Shown here piece by piece: positions 12,669 to 40,600 of a stretch of DNA of 64,000 nucleotides. The position numbers and the translations under genes were made by a program. The notes beneath the pieces were generated by a model, which saw only the letters and a program-made list of their open reading frames with translations, searched no databases and was not told where the DNA came from. This DNA is from Owenia fusiformis (Eukaryota > Annelida > Polychaeta > Sabellida > Oweniidae), in the NCBI GenBank assembly GCA_903813345.2, contig CAIIXF020000007.1, forward strand, positions 8,683,730 to 8,747,729. The letters are read 5' to 3'. How positions within the stretch are numbered: the first letter of the stretch is position 1; each line of letters begins with the position of its first letter.

Positions 12669-13288
12669 TACTATCACACCAAACTAGTTTTCACTACGTT
12701 CTCAAAAACGGGCTTCAAATGTGTACGAACGGACTGGACGTATTTGCAACCGTTTGGGGTCTATTTACAAACTTCATCGAACGTAATCGAACGGGTAGGT
12801 CTTCTAGAACTTAGAACATGCTCAAAATGTTCTCTTGGTCGTCACGTTCTAAAATTAGAACGAGTGACAACCTACTAACGACGAGCTGGACGTACTACGA
12901 ACGGAACCGTCGTACTTCAATCCTACTAAGGACGTTTTTACAACGAGTTGAACTGTCTGAGGACGTATTGATAACGAGGTAGAACTAATTGCAATCGGAA
13001 CGTATTTATCAACGAGTTAGCAAAAGTATAGCTTTCACACCAAGCAAGTTGCCACTGCGTTCTTTAAAACTGGTTTTAAACTTTGTGCGAACGGAATGAA
13101 CGTAGCACACCGACGTGGTGCGACCTGAACGAACTGCGAATGAGATGGACGTATTGAAGACTGTTTATGAACGATGTGGCTAATTATTTTAGACATATTT
13201 CCCGACCACAGCCAGATTGAGCCCGTTTTACGACACGTTTTCATAGGACTGGCAAGAACGTGTAAGAACTAGTTTGGTGTGATAGGGT
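12669..13288. mobile_element. MITE-like element with 19-bp terminal inverted repeats
   Basis: The left end CTATCACACCAAACTAGTT at 12671 is repeated inverted at the right end, 13268-13286. The interior is rich in ACGAAC/GAACG words. A diverged second copy of the left end begins near 13032 (TTTCACACCAAGCAAGTTGC), so the element is partly a tandem of two diverged ends. There is no coding capacity, and the target duplication is unclear. Confidence 0.7.
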
Positions 13289-13790
13289 GTGTATAGGTGA
13301 GTTTCCAAAACACAACATAAAAGCTGAGAGGACAGTAGGCACAAAAAAGATAACAATGACAATTTGACGTTTCTTCTTCACTACATTATAATACAAGATT
13401 TGGCGGTGAAGATTTTGATAAAATAAAGTGAATATTCAAAGGATTTAAACTTAAATTGATATGAATCATTTTAAGTATCTCAATTTATATATACATGTAC
13501 ACAATAACTAATAAACAGTATTACTTCGGTATAGTTTGACCTTGAATCACCTGCTGATTGAAGTTTAAATGACATAATAAAATTATTATAAAATAATTCT
13601 ATTTTATTTCAATTTGAAATTCACATCCATTTAACCGAAACTGAAATTCAGAGAGATTTACTTTGTTCCTCGTAGGAGTAGGTAATGTTTAAGTAAACCA
13701 GGGACATTTTTATGAGAATCATTCATATGGCCACTGCTCTATGCAACTGTTCTGTCATAGGCATCTTGTAATCATGTTTCACTTTGTATA

Positions 13791-13950
13791 TTATGAGGTT
13801 ATATAATGGTTCTTTCTGTATATCGTGTTTATACTCGAGTGAGTATATGATATATACACAAGTGAGCGTAGCGAACGAGTGAATATATTATATTCTCACG
13901 AGAGTATAAAATGCACGATATACAGAATGAACCATTATATAATCTTATTA
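13791..13950. mobile_element. Short hairpin MITE
   Basis: A roughly 36-base end (ATATAATGGTTCTTTCTGTA then TATCGTG) is inverted at 13914-13948. The centre contains GTGAGCGTAGCGAACGAGTG. The whole 160 bases can fold into one imperfect hairpin. A related centre occurs near 53208. Confidence 0.65.
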
Positions 13951-14260
13951 TGCCACTCTAAGTTCAATTACAGTTGATTCGAACACAATCATAACAATTA
14001 AAAACCATAAAAATATCCCATAGCCAACTCAATAATGCTGATGTTGATCTCGAACCATTTATGACGTCACTTGATTCTAGGAAATCATGAAAATTTTCAT
14101 GATTTTTTTTATTCATTAGTTCCCAGAATGCACTTCTACAGTGGTATACGCTGGAGTGTATACGGAGGAGTTGTATACGATGACGATATACCACTCTCCA
14201 CTGTATATCGTTGTTATAGACCCATGTTATACAACTGTAATTGGACTTAGAGTGGTATAA
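13949..14260. mobile_element. MITE-like element downstream of WDR61
   Basis: TATGCCACTCTAAGTTCAAT at the left is inverted at the right end (14230-14259), with about 28 bases of terminal inverted repeat. It abuts the previous hairpin. The interior has repeated GTATAC words. A minus-strand AATAAA at 14108-14113 lies inside it, 208 bases past the WDR61 stop, and may serve as that gene's polyadenylation signal. Confidence 0.65.
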
Positions 14261-14320
14261 ATACATATATATGATATACATGTACATTATATATACAGGG
14301 TCCATATACAGGCATATTAA

Positions 14321-29750
<15,430 letters not shown>

Positions 29751-30361
29751 TTTGAGCTTCCGGTTTCTAATGTCAAACTTTCGCTTATGGAGTTGGCAAA
29801 ACGAAATCAATATCTTCAAAATAAAATTACATCGGTAAATGAAAGCAAATGGGTTCGATCAAGTGAGTTGGGCTGGTCTTCAATGTATAACATCAATTGG
29901 GTTTGGTAGCTATTTGCATTATTTGAAAACCAATGGTCCACCTTTCCCGGCCCAGCTGCGGAGAGAAAGCACTAGACGAAATGCTAAGAGGGAGCAAACA
30001 GGAAATGGAGAAACTAGAAAACATAAAAGTCTAAATAAGCTCTGTAAACAGCTATAACTCTCCGACAATGGGATTTTCTTGTACTACCATGTGTTCAGAA
30101 TGTGGTGTAAATCGATAGGTAAGCATAGTATACCTAACGTACAGCGAATGTGTCTAGCCACAACCCTTTTTATTAGATTCATAATTTCAAGAAAATTCTG
30201 CGTTTGCTTGTCGAATGGACTTGCATTAGAGGCCAACACGATCCTCAGAGACCCAGCAGCACCTACAGATATATCTGCAGCATAACAATTGTAACGACCC
30301 ACTACGAGCTGCAGTGTATTGAGACAGATACTAGACTCGAAATATAATGTGCTATATTCAA

Positions 30362-30432
30362 TGCCCGTACTGGAATCGAACTCAGGACCTTCCGCTCTCG
30401 AGTCAGACGTTCTACCCCTGAGCTATAAAGGC
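30362..30432 (-). repeat. tRNA-derived sequence, probably a SINE head
   Basis: The minus strand reads TAGCTCAGGGGTAGAACG (A-box-like), an anticodon-like arm with loop CTCGAGA, and AGTTCGATTCC (B-box-like). The acceptor stem pairs poorly (GCCTTTA against TACGGGC), so it is not a good tRNA gene. Pol III promoter boxes with a decayed cloverleaf suggest a SINE or tRNA pseudogene. Confidence 0.5.
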
Positions 30433-30472
30433 TAGCCAGCTGAGCTGAGATTGTAGCGAAGGTCATTACACA

Positions 30473-31152
30473 ATGAGGGTGACCGGGTAACCAGGTACCC
30501 GGTCGACCAGGTTACCCTAACATTCCTACAGTAGCAGGGTTACCAACTTTCAAAGTTCCACATTTCCCCCGATATATAGTAGCGAATTGACTTGACAGAC
30601 TTAGCCTACCGAGTGCACTGCTGTTCGATATTTTTACCCTATACGAGACAGAGCACTTTTTGAGATGATCGATCCAGCAAACAGTGACGTCCATGTCACG
30701 TTGCTCATAAGTAGCATATACGTTCCTAGAATACGTTGCACATTTTCGTTCTTTACAGATCAAGGCAACGTAAACATGAGACATCTATTGATGGTATAAA
30801 AAACGTTGTTGTAACGTGTCCGTAAAGTTTGTTAGTTCGTTATTTCGATTTGAAATAACCTCAAAACGTGACGTCAATAATGACGTTCATGGACCATATT
30901 GATCTGACGTTATTTAGATATTCAGCAAAACGTCGATGGATGGTTGAATTTCAACATTGTGGAAATGGCTTCAAAATATTTGTGAGTTAAGGAAACGTTA
31001 AAAAGACGTCAATGTTCTCATATCACTAAATCGGTTTATTACCGACGTTTTTTTAACATAAAAGTTAACGTTGTCAAAACGTTCTTACGATGTGAAATAA
31101 CCTCAAAACGTGAAAAAGTACCCAGTCACCCGGTTACCCGGTCACCCATTTT
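30473..31152. mobile_element. 680-bp MITE with 8-bp target duplication
   Basis: Left GGGTGACCGGGTAACC and its complement at right (31130-31146) are terminal inverted repeats near the ends. ATTACACA flanks both sides (30465-30472 and 31153-31160), an 8-bp duplication typical of hAT-type insertion. The interior is rich in AACGT/ACGTT words and has no coding capacity. It lies between the divergent WDR61 and FIG4 genes, about 480 bases before the FIG4 start. Confidence 0.7.
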
Positions 31153-31257
31153 ATTACACAAACCCAAACTCTTCATGTAGATATAACAGGCTCTTCCAAA
31201 GGGTTTCCCATGCAGAGGGGGGTTGATTAAAACCACTCGCTGGCAAACAGCCTGTTT

Positions 31258-31575
31258 ACCCTGTAACATCCCCCCTGTAACACTGTCCTCTTGTTTGACA
31301 ACCCCCTCTTGTGATACCATTTCCTAATGTCACTAACCCCTGTAACCCCCCCTCGTAACTCTGTCCTCTTATTTGACACCCCCTCTGTGACACCTTCCCT
31401 CTTGTGACACCATTTCTTTTTGTCAACAAAACTTATAACACCTCCTCTGTTACACCGTCCTCTTGTTTGACACCTCCCCCCTCTTTGATATCCTCCCCTT
31501 CCTGTGACACCCTTTCTTTTTTCACTATCCCCTGTAACATCCTTCGCCCTCAGCATCATTTTGTTTGATGACCCC
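31258..31575. repeat. Degenerate C/T-rich minisatellite
   Basis: Imperfect repeats of phrases such as TGTAACACC, GTCCTCTTGTTTGACACC and TTGTGACACCATTTC recur every few tens of bases. The 123-residue minus frame across it is Gly/Arg/Lys-rich repeat translation, not a gene. It lies immediately upstream of FIG4 exon 1. Confidence 0.6.
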
Positions 31576-31630
31576 CACCCTCCAAAATTGTTTTTCATAT
31601 TATATTATGCTCATAGGTTGACTGACAAAC

Positions 31631-34600
31631 ATGTCACAAGGTTGTGGTAGCGTTGATGATAACATGGCACACAGTGATGATAAAAAACTGCGGGAAACAC
31701 CCCTAATCAAACTTACACAGAAGATAGCAGTCTATGAAACTAAAGCTGTAAGTACTGTCCTATGGCATTTATGGCAATTAGGGTAAAAATTTGAACTTGT
31801 TAATTTTTGTAATTGATTGTAGTGACATTCTGTTTTATCATAGTCTCTAATTTTTCTGGGAACTGTGTTTGGTCTTCTGACTTCGATGCTTCGAGTTTGG
31901 CATCTGTAATAAATGGAAGGTGGTGACATTTTGCATGTTAATGTCCTGTCTTAATACATTTCAGTGTTCTCCACATGACTTTTTCTCAAGTGGGTGCAAA
32001 AATCTCATTTTCACAATTCTCACTGAAACTGGTCAAACTATGTCCATTTCTATGATTTTTCTCATTTTCACGTGGGTGCAAATGAATTTTCAGGTAGGCG
32101 CATGCCTCTTTTTAAAATCTCAGGTAGGTGTTGCGCCTACTTGTTTTAATGCTGGGGAGATCAATGCATTTACAAAATAGTTTTTTGTTTTAAATATTTA
32201 TTGACTTTTAGGTCTCAGGTAATTTTACTGTTATATTAGGTGCATAATGTAAGAGTCAATTGCCCAATGAGCTTTTCTTTTATTGTTGCAACACTATTTC
32301 CTTGTAGAGATTCTACATTGTTGGTTCTAACAACACTGAAACGAAGTTCCGGGTTTTGAAAATAGATCGCACAGAGCCAAAGGAACTTGTAGTTACAAAT
32401 GATAATGTGTCATACAGTCCACAAGAAATCAGGAACTTGCTGCACATGATTGATGTTGGCAACAGGTCCAAATCAACTGCCTCCAATGCTGGTCTGCCTA
32501 GAAAAGCCTCTGCATTTGGAATAGTAGGTAGGAATAATGCTTTGAAATAGTAGTCAGTCTGAATCTGAACCTGAATCTCTGACCTAAAATGTAGCTGCAT
32601 TCCCAATATGGTTGAGATAAATTTGAATAAAACTTAACAAAAGATATGCAGCTATGGGATTTCATTTTCAGAAAAATAACCAAAAATTCTTTTCATATAA
32701 CATTGTGAAATTACCGTATTAAAATTAACTTTCAATTAACATCAATCTACAAAGAGGTGGATTGGATATACTCTTAAATTGAAAAATTGATAGATTATTA
32801 TGCCTACTAACATGATCTTTTGGTAGGTATAATTTATCTCTCCCAAACCTGCAGTATACATGAAACAATGCTCTGTTCATGATGATGATCTTTATTTCAG
32901 GGTTTGTGAGATTTCTGGAGGGGTATTACATTGTGCTCATCACTAAGAGGAGGCGGGTTGCGTTGCTAGGGCATCACTATACTTACAAGATAGAAGACAC
33001 AACAATGATCTACATTCCGAATGATAGTGTCCGTCAGCCACATCCAGATGAGACAAGATACCTGAAAATATTCCAGAATATGGACCTTTCCAGTAATTTC
33101 TATTTCAGGTAGGGATGATTATGCATCCAGAGGCTTGAGTTGAGTTGAAAAGATTTGATTAAATATTCAAATATCAAATGATTTCAATGGCACACTTAAG
33201 TACTTTACCATCCAGATGTGTAGCTGAGTGGTCAGTTGGATGGTCTCCCAAATTGGGTTCTTATTTTCAAATGTGTATAGGGGTAGTATAACATGTAAGT
33301 ATCTAATCTATCTACTCGAAAGCTTTGGAGTTTCCTATTCACAACTTTTTTGTATTTCTTTTCAGTTATAGTTACGACCTAACTCACACTATGCAGTATA
33401 ACTTCACCCCTTCAAACAACCTATCCAAATCACCTGGATACAATAGGCAAACAACAGCTAAAGACAAGACAAACAATTCATCAAAAGCCCATCAAAATGA
33501 AACAACTACAAAATCAAAAAGTACAAGTAACTTAGATTCCAAAGGAATTAGTGAAGAGGTGGAAGGTGCAGCTAAAACATTGGGAAAGCAAGTAGGAAAT
33601 GATAGATCTGGAAGAGTTCCAGATGATACATGTACATCCAGTGATCCTGTAGAAATTGCTGGGAGAGAAGAGACAGAGGAAAAACAAGGTGTGTATTCAA
33701 CAAGGCATTATCAATGTGGCTTTTTTGCCAATTTTTTGTTAAAAAGAAATAAAGCCTACCTTTGCTGATTTAAAAACAATTATACATATTTTAATAGTAC
33801 TTGTGTTTAGTATTCGTAAGCTTTTTTAGATAAAGTTGCAGCTGCAGACTTCTTAAGATTATTTTCCAGAAAAATAATTGACATTGATCCTCTTCTCTGA
33901 GGCAAGGGTAAAAAATCTACAAATGAGGTTTGAATAAGGTTTATGTTTTGCTTTGTATTTTAGTTATTTACTCATTTTTTGTGTCTACTTGCTGTACAGT
34001 AGATGTTCAATTTTTTGTGTTGTAGAACCAAACATCATTGGGACAGCCTATCAACCAGCCAGAAAATATGTTTGGAATAATCACATGTTAGAACAAGTTG
34101 ATTCTAATCTGCATCCTGATTGGTTGTTGTATATCATCCATGGGTTCATCTGGCAGTCTAGAATTTGTGTATACGGGAGGTCATTGTTCTTGACAATTAT
34201 TGCCAGGAGATCAAACCAGTTTGCTGGGACACGTTTCCTGAAGAGAGGTGCTAATGATCAGGTGACTTACTTTTCATAGGTCCTTTATTTGGAAAAATAC
34301 TTTTAAAATATGGATTTTTCTCTGTTGGGGCCTAATTTTCCAAAAAAGGCTAATTTTTCTGAAAATGGAGTTTTTAGAAGTGACGCCAATTTTTTTATTA
34401 AAACCCGGGCCTCAAACCTTTTGGAAACGATTTCCCCCGATGTCAACTCCTTGGTCCTCCCCATAATGTTTATTAACTGAACAACATATTGTTTAACTTC
34501 ATTACCTTTATTTTTATTTTTACTTGTAATGACTTGTATTTTCACTTTCAGGGCTATGTGGCAAATGAAGTTGAAACTGAACAGATTGTAAATGATGCTT

Positions 34601-37600
34601 CTGTGATGTCATTTAATCATGGGAGCTTCACATCATTTGTCCAACTACGAGGGTCTATTCCATCATACTGGTCACAAGATATAACAACAATGGTTCCTAA
34701 ACCTCCCATAGTAGGTAGGTACATGTTTGATATAAATTAAATACAACTGGCTAATGGGCATATTTAGCTTTTTTGAAAAAAATTACTAAAACTGAAATAG
34801 TATATCGATTTTTTGATGAAAATTTTGTTTTCCTTTGTTTTACTTTCCCAATTTAAATTTGACTTTTTTTTTAATCCTGTCTACTATTTTTATTTCCCAT
34901 ACTAATATTGTTTGTCAAATCAAATGCACATTTTCTTGACTTTACTCCTCTGTACCGTTTCTTTCTTACAAAGTACTGAATTGTATTTGAATTATTAAAT
35001 ACTGTGTTATAGTTGACCAGGCAGACCCTTATAACAGTGCTGCAGGACAGCACTTCAATGATGTTCTCGGCAGATATGGCTCACCAGTCATCATTGTGAA
35101 TCTAGTCAAAGTAAGAATATTTTATTGGATTTTATTTCAAGAAATATTCTGAATTATGATTCAATGTCTTTTTTGATTGTGATTGACAAAGTTGCATAAT
35201 GAAAGAAAGAAATTGAAAAAAGAAATTGAAAAGATAACACAATCTTGAAAAAGATAACACAAACAATCTTGAAAAAGATAACACAATCTTGAAAAAACAG
35301 GCTCTTGCTATTCAATATCAGCTGGCTAACCTAGCCACATCATCTCATTTTGCAGCTCAGAAATATATCCTTGACTTCTCTTTGTAAAGGTAACGTATTA
35401 CCCGTAGTTACTCATTGTTGACTAAAACTTTGTTTTTTAAATGTTTCAGAAACGTGAGAAGAGAAAGCATGAGAGTCTACTAAGCACCGAATTTGTCAGC
35501 TCCTTGCAGTATTTAAATCAATTCTTGCCCCCTCAACACAACATACTCTACATAGGCTTTGATATGGCTAGGGTCAACAAAAGGTAATCCCTAACTACAC
35601 TTATTCACTTCTATTATAATTCCTAGCCTATTTTTATAATGAGGGGACATAATCAGTAAAGTTCTTGGCCTATTGTAGAGCGTGCATGAAGAACAAAATT
35701 CTGGTAATTTTGTTTATTCCCAACATTTGCGAAAATGATCTTATTCTGATTATTACTGGTACATGTCATATTTTCAATTTTCTAACAATTTACAAAATTA
35801 TTTTTAATTTTAAATGCAAGATATATCTCTGTGTATTGTGTCTTTTAGCAAAAGCAGCAATGTTATGAACAGACTTGCTGAGATAGCAGAGCAGTGTGTC
35901 AAGAGAACAGGTTTCTTCAGGAGTAAACCAAGTCTGAGCTGCAATGAGAGTACACCACATGAAAGGTGAGTACACAACGTGAAATGTTAGTACGCCACAT
36001 GAAAGGTGAAAACACCACATTAAATGTAAATGTGAACGACCGAACGACTAGATTTGTGGTGTACGTCAATTTATTCACTTTACAGAGCCAGAGGGGCTAG
36101 AAACAAATCATAACAAGCAATTACAATATAATAATAACATTGCATGAAATGGCATTGGCAAGGCTTATCAATATTACAGTACGAAATGGCATTGGCAAGT
36201 TTATTTGAAACACAATCTAATTTGACTATTTTACATTTGCCAACATGAATGCTAACTTAATTGAATGTTTGGCATGTTAACTTACAGAACTGGCTCTTGC
36301 TTTGAGCTTGAGGGAAATGTGGGAACCAATGGTGGTGAATCTGTGGCCTAACACACTGCCTGAATAAAAATTACAATACATTTCTAAGTTGACAAAAATA
36401 CCATAAATGATTGGTAAAATATCAGAAATATGTGTTGTATTTAATCAAGTAATATCTAATAAAGCATATAAAAGTAAAATAAAGAGTGGATGGCTTACCA
36501 ATATGAACGATTGTGGATGATTTTGTAGATTTTCTGGAGAGGTAAAAATATATATGTGGCTATTGTAGTGACTGTAAGCAAGAGGAAGTTGCACATTTAT
36601 GTGCCAGCTATTTATGTGAATTGAAACATGAAATCTATATAGTGCCATCTATAAATGCAACTATAAACTTTAAAGTGCAGTTGGTCACATCCACGCGGGC
36701 AACGTTCAGTCATCACAGTTAAATATTACAAATATAAAAGAAATATGCTTTCATGATCATAAGTTCATGGTTCTATAATTCAAAAGTTCAAAATTATGCC
36801 ATTAAAAATCATGCCATTAAAAGTAATGCCTTAATATGCCATTAAAAGTAATGCCTTAATATGCCATTTTACAGTTTAATATACAATGTGCTGCCATTAC
36901 TTGGTTTCTGACATTTAAGAAGTACACCCCAAAATACAAAAATAGAAAAATACCTTAACTACCTTAACTTGTGCAACTATGTACATACCGGCGCCGGGCA
37001 AAACACTATTGCTTCAGAATATATTTGTGGTTTTAGGCCACTTATGAAATTGAAATACATTAAGAGCAAGTTGTGTTATGTAATATGTAATTCATACACT
37101 TTTTATGTGCATTTTAATTGGTTTATAATATCATACACTTTATATGTGCATTTTTGAGATCATTAATTCAAAAATGGGCTTACATGTATAAGTGATCCAT
37201 ATTTGTCATTAGTAATATTAGGCAATTTGTGTTATGTTTTATGTAATTCATACACTTTTTATGTGCATTTTTATTGGCTTACAATATCATACACTTTATA
37301 TGTGCATCTTTAAGATCATCAATTCAAAAATGGGCTTACATGTGCAAGTGATCCATATTTGTAATTAGTAATATTAGGCAACACAATAATAGTAATATTA
37401 ATGTAAAAACTCCTACATTACCGACCAATTAAGGTAAGTAATTTTACTGACATTACCAACCAATTAAGGTAAGTAATTTTACTAACATAACCGACCAATT
37501 AAGGCAAGTAATTTTACTGATATATCTTCTCATACAATTAATACTATGTATATGTTAACCTATCAGGCTTTTGTCTAATTCTTGTTGACCTTCGCAGAGC

Positions 37601-40600
37601 GGATGAGTCCTCCTTCTCCCTCTGATTTTTTGAAAAAAATAAAATTTCAAAACCGTCATCAGAACTGGAGTCATCACTGCCACTTTCAGAAGTTGTAGAT
37701 TCATTTCCACTAGATACTTCATCGTCAACATCATCAGAATCCGAAGTGTCATCATTAGATGTAGCATATAACTTCAAGTTTTTTAAATTCACAACCTTCA
37801 CTTTCTCAGTACCTTGACAAATTTTGTAGACATTGCCACCCAAATTTTCTGTTACAATCCAAGGGTCAGAGGAAAATGCATCCTTTATCTTACAACGACC
37901 TATATAATGCTTTTTCAATAAAACAAGGTTTCCAACATTTAACTGTTTCATTGTTCTGTAAGGCTTCTTTCTATTTTCTACCTTTTTACTCATTTTGTCT
38001 GATGCAATCTTGTAAGCTTCTGTTTGTCTTTGGTGTTGGAGTTCAGGCCAAGAAGGTTTATTATGGTCCTCTTCCTCATCCATGATGTCAGTCGGTAAGT
38101 TTGGTTCCCTGCCAAACATAAGGTAGAAAGGACTGTAACCTGTTGTTGAGTGTGGTGTTACATTATAGGCAAAATTTAGTTCAGACAGATAACACTGCCA
38201 CTTAGACTTTTTCTCTTGTTCAAGAGTTTGAATCATACTAATCAGAGTTTTATTATATCTTTCAACTTGGCCATTGCCCATAGGATTATAAGCAGTTGTG
38301 CGTGATTTGGATATACCATATAATGAACACATTTTGGCTATAACTTGACCCTCAAAATTGCGTCCCTGGTCACTGTGCAAACGCTTCATGATCCCATATT
38401 TTGTAGTCCAGTTGTTGATAAGACATTTCGCCACATTTTCAGCTTTCTGATTTCTCAATGCAACAGATATAGAAAATTTTGAAAATACATCAGTTATGAC
38501 AAGAATATCTTCTATACCATCGTCAGATTGATCAATTTTAAGAAAATCTATGCACACAACTTCATTGGGGGACTTTGCTGTTATAGATCCAAGAGTACAT
38601 CTTTTGTTATTTAATGGTTTGGCAATAGTACACCTTTTGCAAGTACCTACATACCTATCAACAGACTTTTTCATGTTTGGCCAATAGTATTTTCTCTTTA
38701 TTAGTTCCAGAGTTCTTTCTGCTGCCTGATGTCCTAAATGATCATGCATTCCTTTCATTATGATATTTTCCAGTTCGGAGGGTACGACCAGTTGGCATAA
38801 GGGTTCTCCTCTGATGATAATCTTTCTGTATAAAACTCCTTGATTTACAATAACTCTCTTCTTCTGTCTCAGCAATGTTTTAGATCTGCTGTCAAGTTGA
38901 TGAGTTAGTGTAGGCTTGGTGACTAACGATTTCTTGAGCAATGATATACCAATATCATTTTCTTGCATCTTTATCATTGACTGGATAGATATTGTGTCAA
39001 AAAGAGGGGTACTGAGTATATTTTCATCCTGGACGTCAGTAGCATTAACATCTATACTAGAGCTGTTCATGGCGTTATCTGGTATCGTCACTTTTGTAGT
39101 TTTGGTTATTTCAGTGATAACTTGATTAACTTTTTCACTAGAGATGTCTTCTATGTTTGGCTTATATTCTAAACCTTCAACAGAATCTGAGTCTTCAGCT
39201 TCTGTCTCATCTCCTTCAGATTGTAGTCTTGAAAGTATATCTGCACCTCTGTTAGTAGTGCCTGGATTGTATTTGATGTCAAAGTTGAATGGAGCTAATT
39301 CTCCTACCCATCTTTGTTCCACTGCAGACAGCTTGCTGGTTTTGAGATGTGTTAATGGGTTGTTGTCTGTAAATATAGTAAACTTGCTCCCCAGTAAGTA
39401 GTCGCGAAACTTTTCAGAAACTGCCCATTTCATGGCCAAAAGCTCAAGTTTTCTGCTACTGAATTTGTGCATACTTTTTTCACCCTTTCGAAGGTTACGA
39501 TGGGCATATGAAATGATCTTGACTTTCCCATTCTGGACCTGGCTTAGTATGGCTCCCAGTCCTGTCAGTGATGCATCTATCTCAACTTTAAAAGGAAGGT
39601 TGTAGTCTGCATATCCAAGTACAGGTGTGCTCATCATTTTCTTTTTCATCTCTTCAAAAGCAGCTTTTGACTTTCCATTAAGTGCTACTTTAATCTTGCA
39701 CTTCGCTCTGGTTTTCTTCTTCTTTGTTCTTTTGTCAGATGGTAGGTTTTCATTTATTACATCATACAGCGGGCTTGCTGTTTTGCCAAAGTCTATTACA
39801 AATCTTCTATAAAATCCACAAAATCCAAGGAACGCCTGAACATCTGAAACAGTGGTTGGTTCGGGCCATTTTTCAATCACGCTAATTTTTTCAGGATCCA
39901 CAGATATTCCTTCTTCAGATAATACATGCCCTAGATATTTGATTTGCTTCTTAAAAAAGAAACATTTTCTAATTTCCAATTTTAATCCATGTTTTCTTAG
40001 TTTCTCAAATACATTTTCAAGTTTACGAAGATGTTCATCAATGTCATTTGAGAATACCAGGATGTCATCCAAGAATATCATAAGACTGCTCATGTTTTCC
40101 TCATGGAATATGGTTTGCATTAATCTCTGGTAACTGGCTGGGCTATTGGTTAGACCGAACGGCATTCTGTTGTATTCATAGAGTCCAAACTGTGTAGAAA
40201 ATGCTGTTTTAGCTTTGTCGGCTTCTTCAACTTCGATCTGGTGGAACGCTGATTGAAGATCGAGTGAAGAGAAGTACTTTGCTCCTCTCATGACATCCAT
40301 GCTTTCTTCAATACGTGGTAGGGGAAATGCATCACGGTGAGTTTTAGAGTTGATAATTCTGTAGTCCACACAAATTCTAAGTGCACCAGACTTTTTCCGG
40401 ACGCAGACTATGGGACTGGCATAAGCACTGTTGCTTGGGCGAATTATTCCTTTCCTTAACATCTGATCTATTTGTAGTTTGACTTCCTGGATGTAGTTGG
40501 GAGGGATCCGTCTGAATGGTTGCTTCACAGGAATGTCATCAGATAATTTTATGCCATGTTTCACTGTAGTTGTATGTCCCAGATCTAAGTCATCAGAAGC

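Noticed and set aside
31227-31598. A 123-residue minus-strand Gly/Arg-rich frame
   Set aside because: It translates a degenerate minisatellite, with no start context, splice sites or domain.
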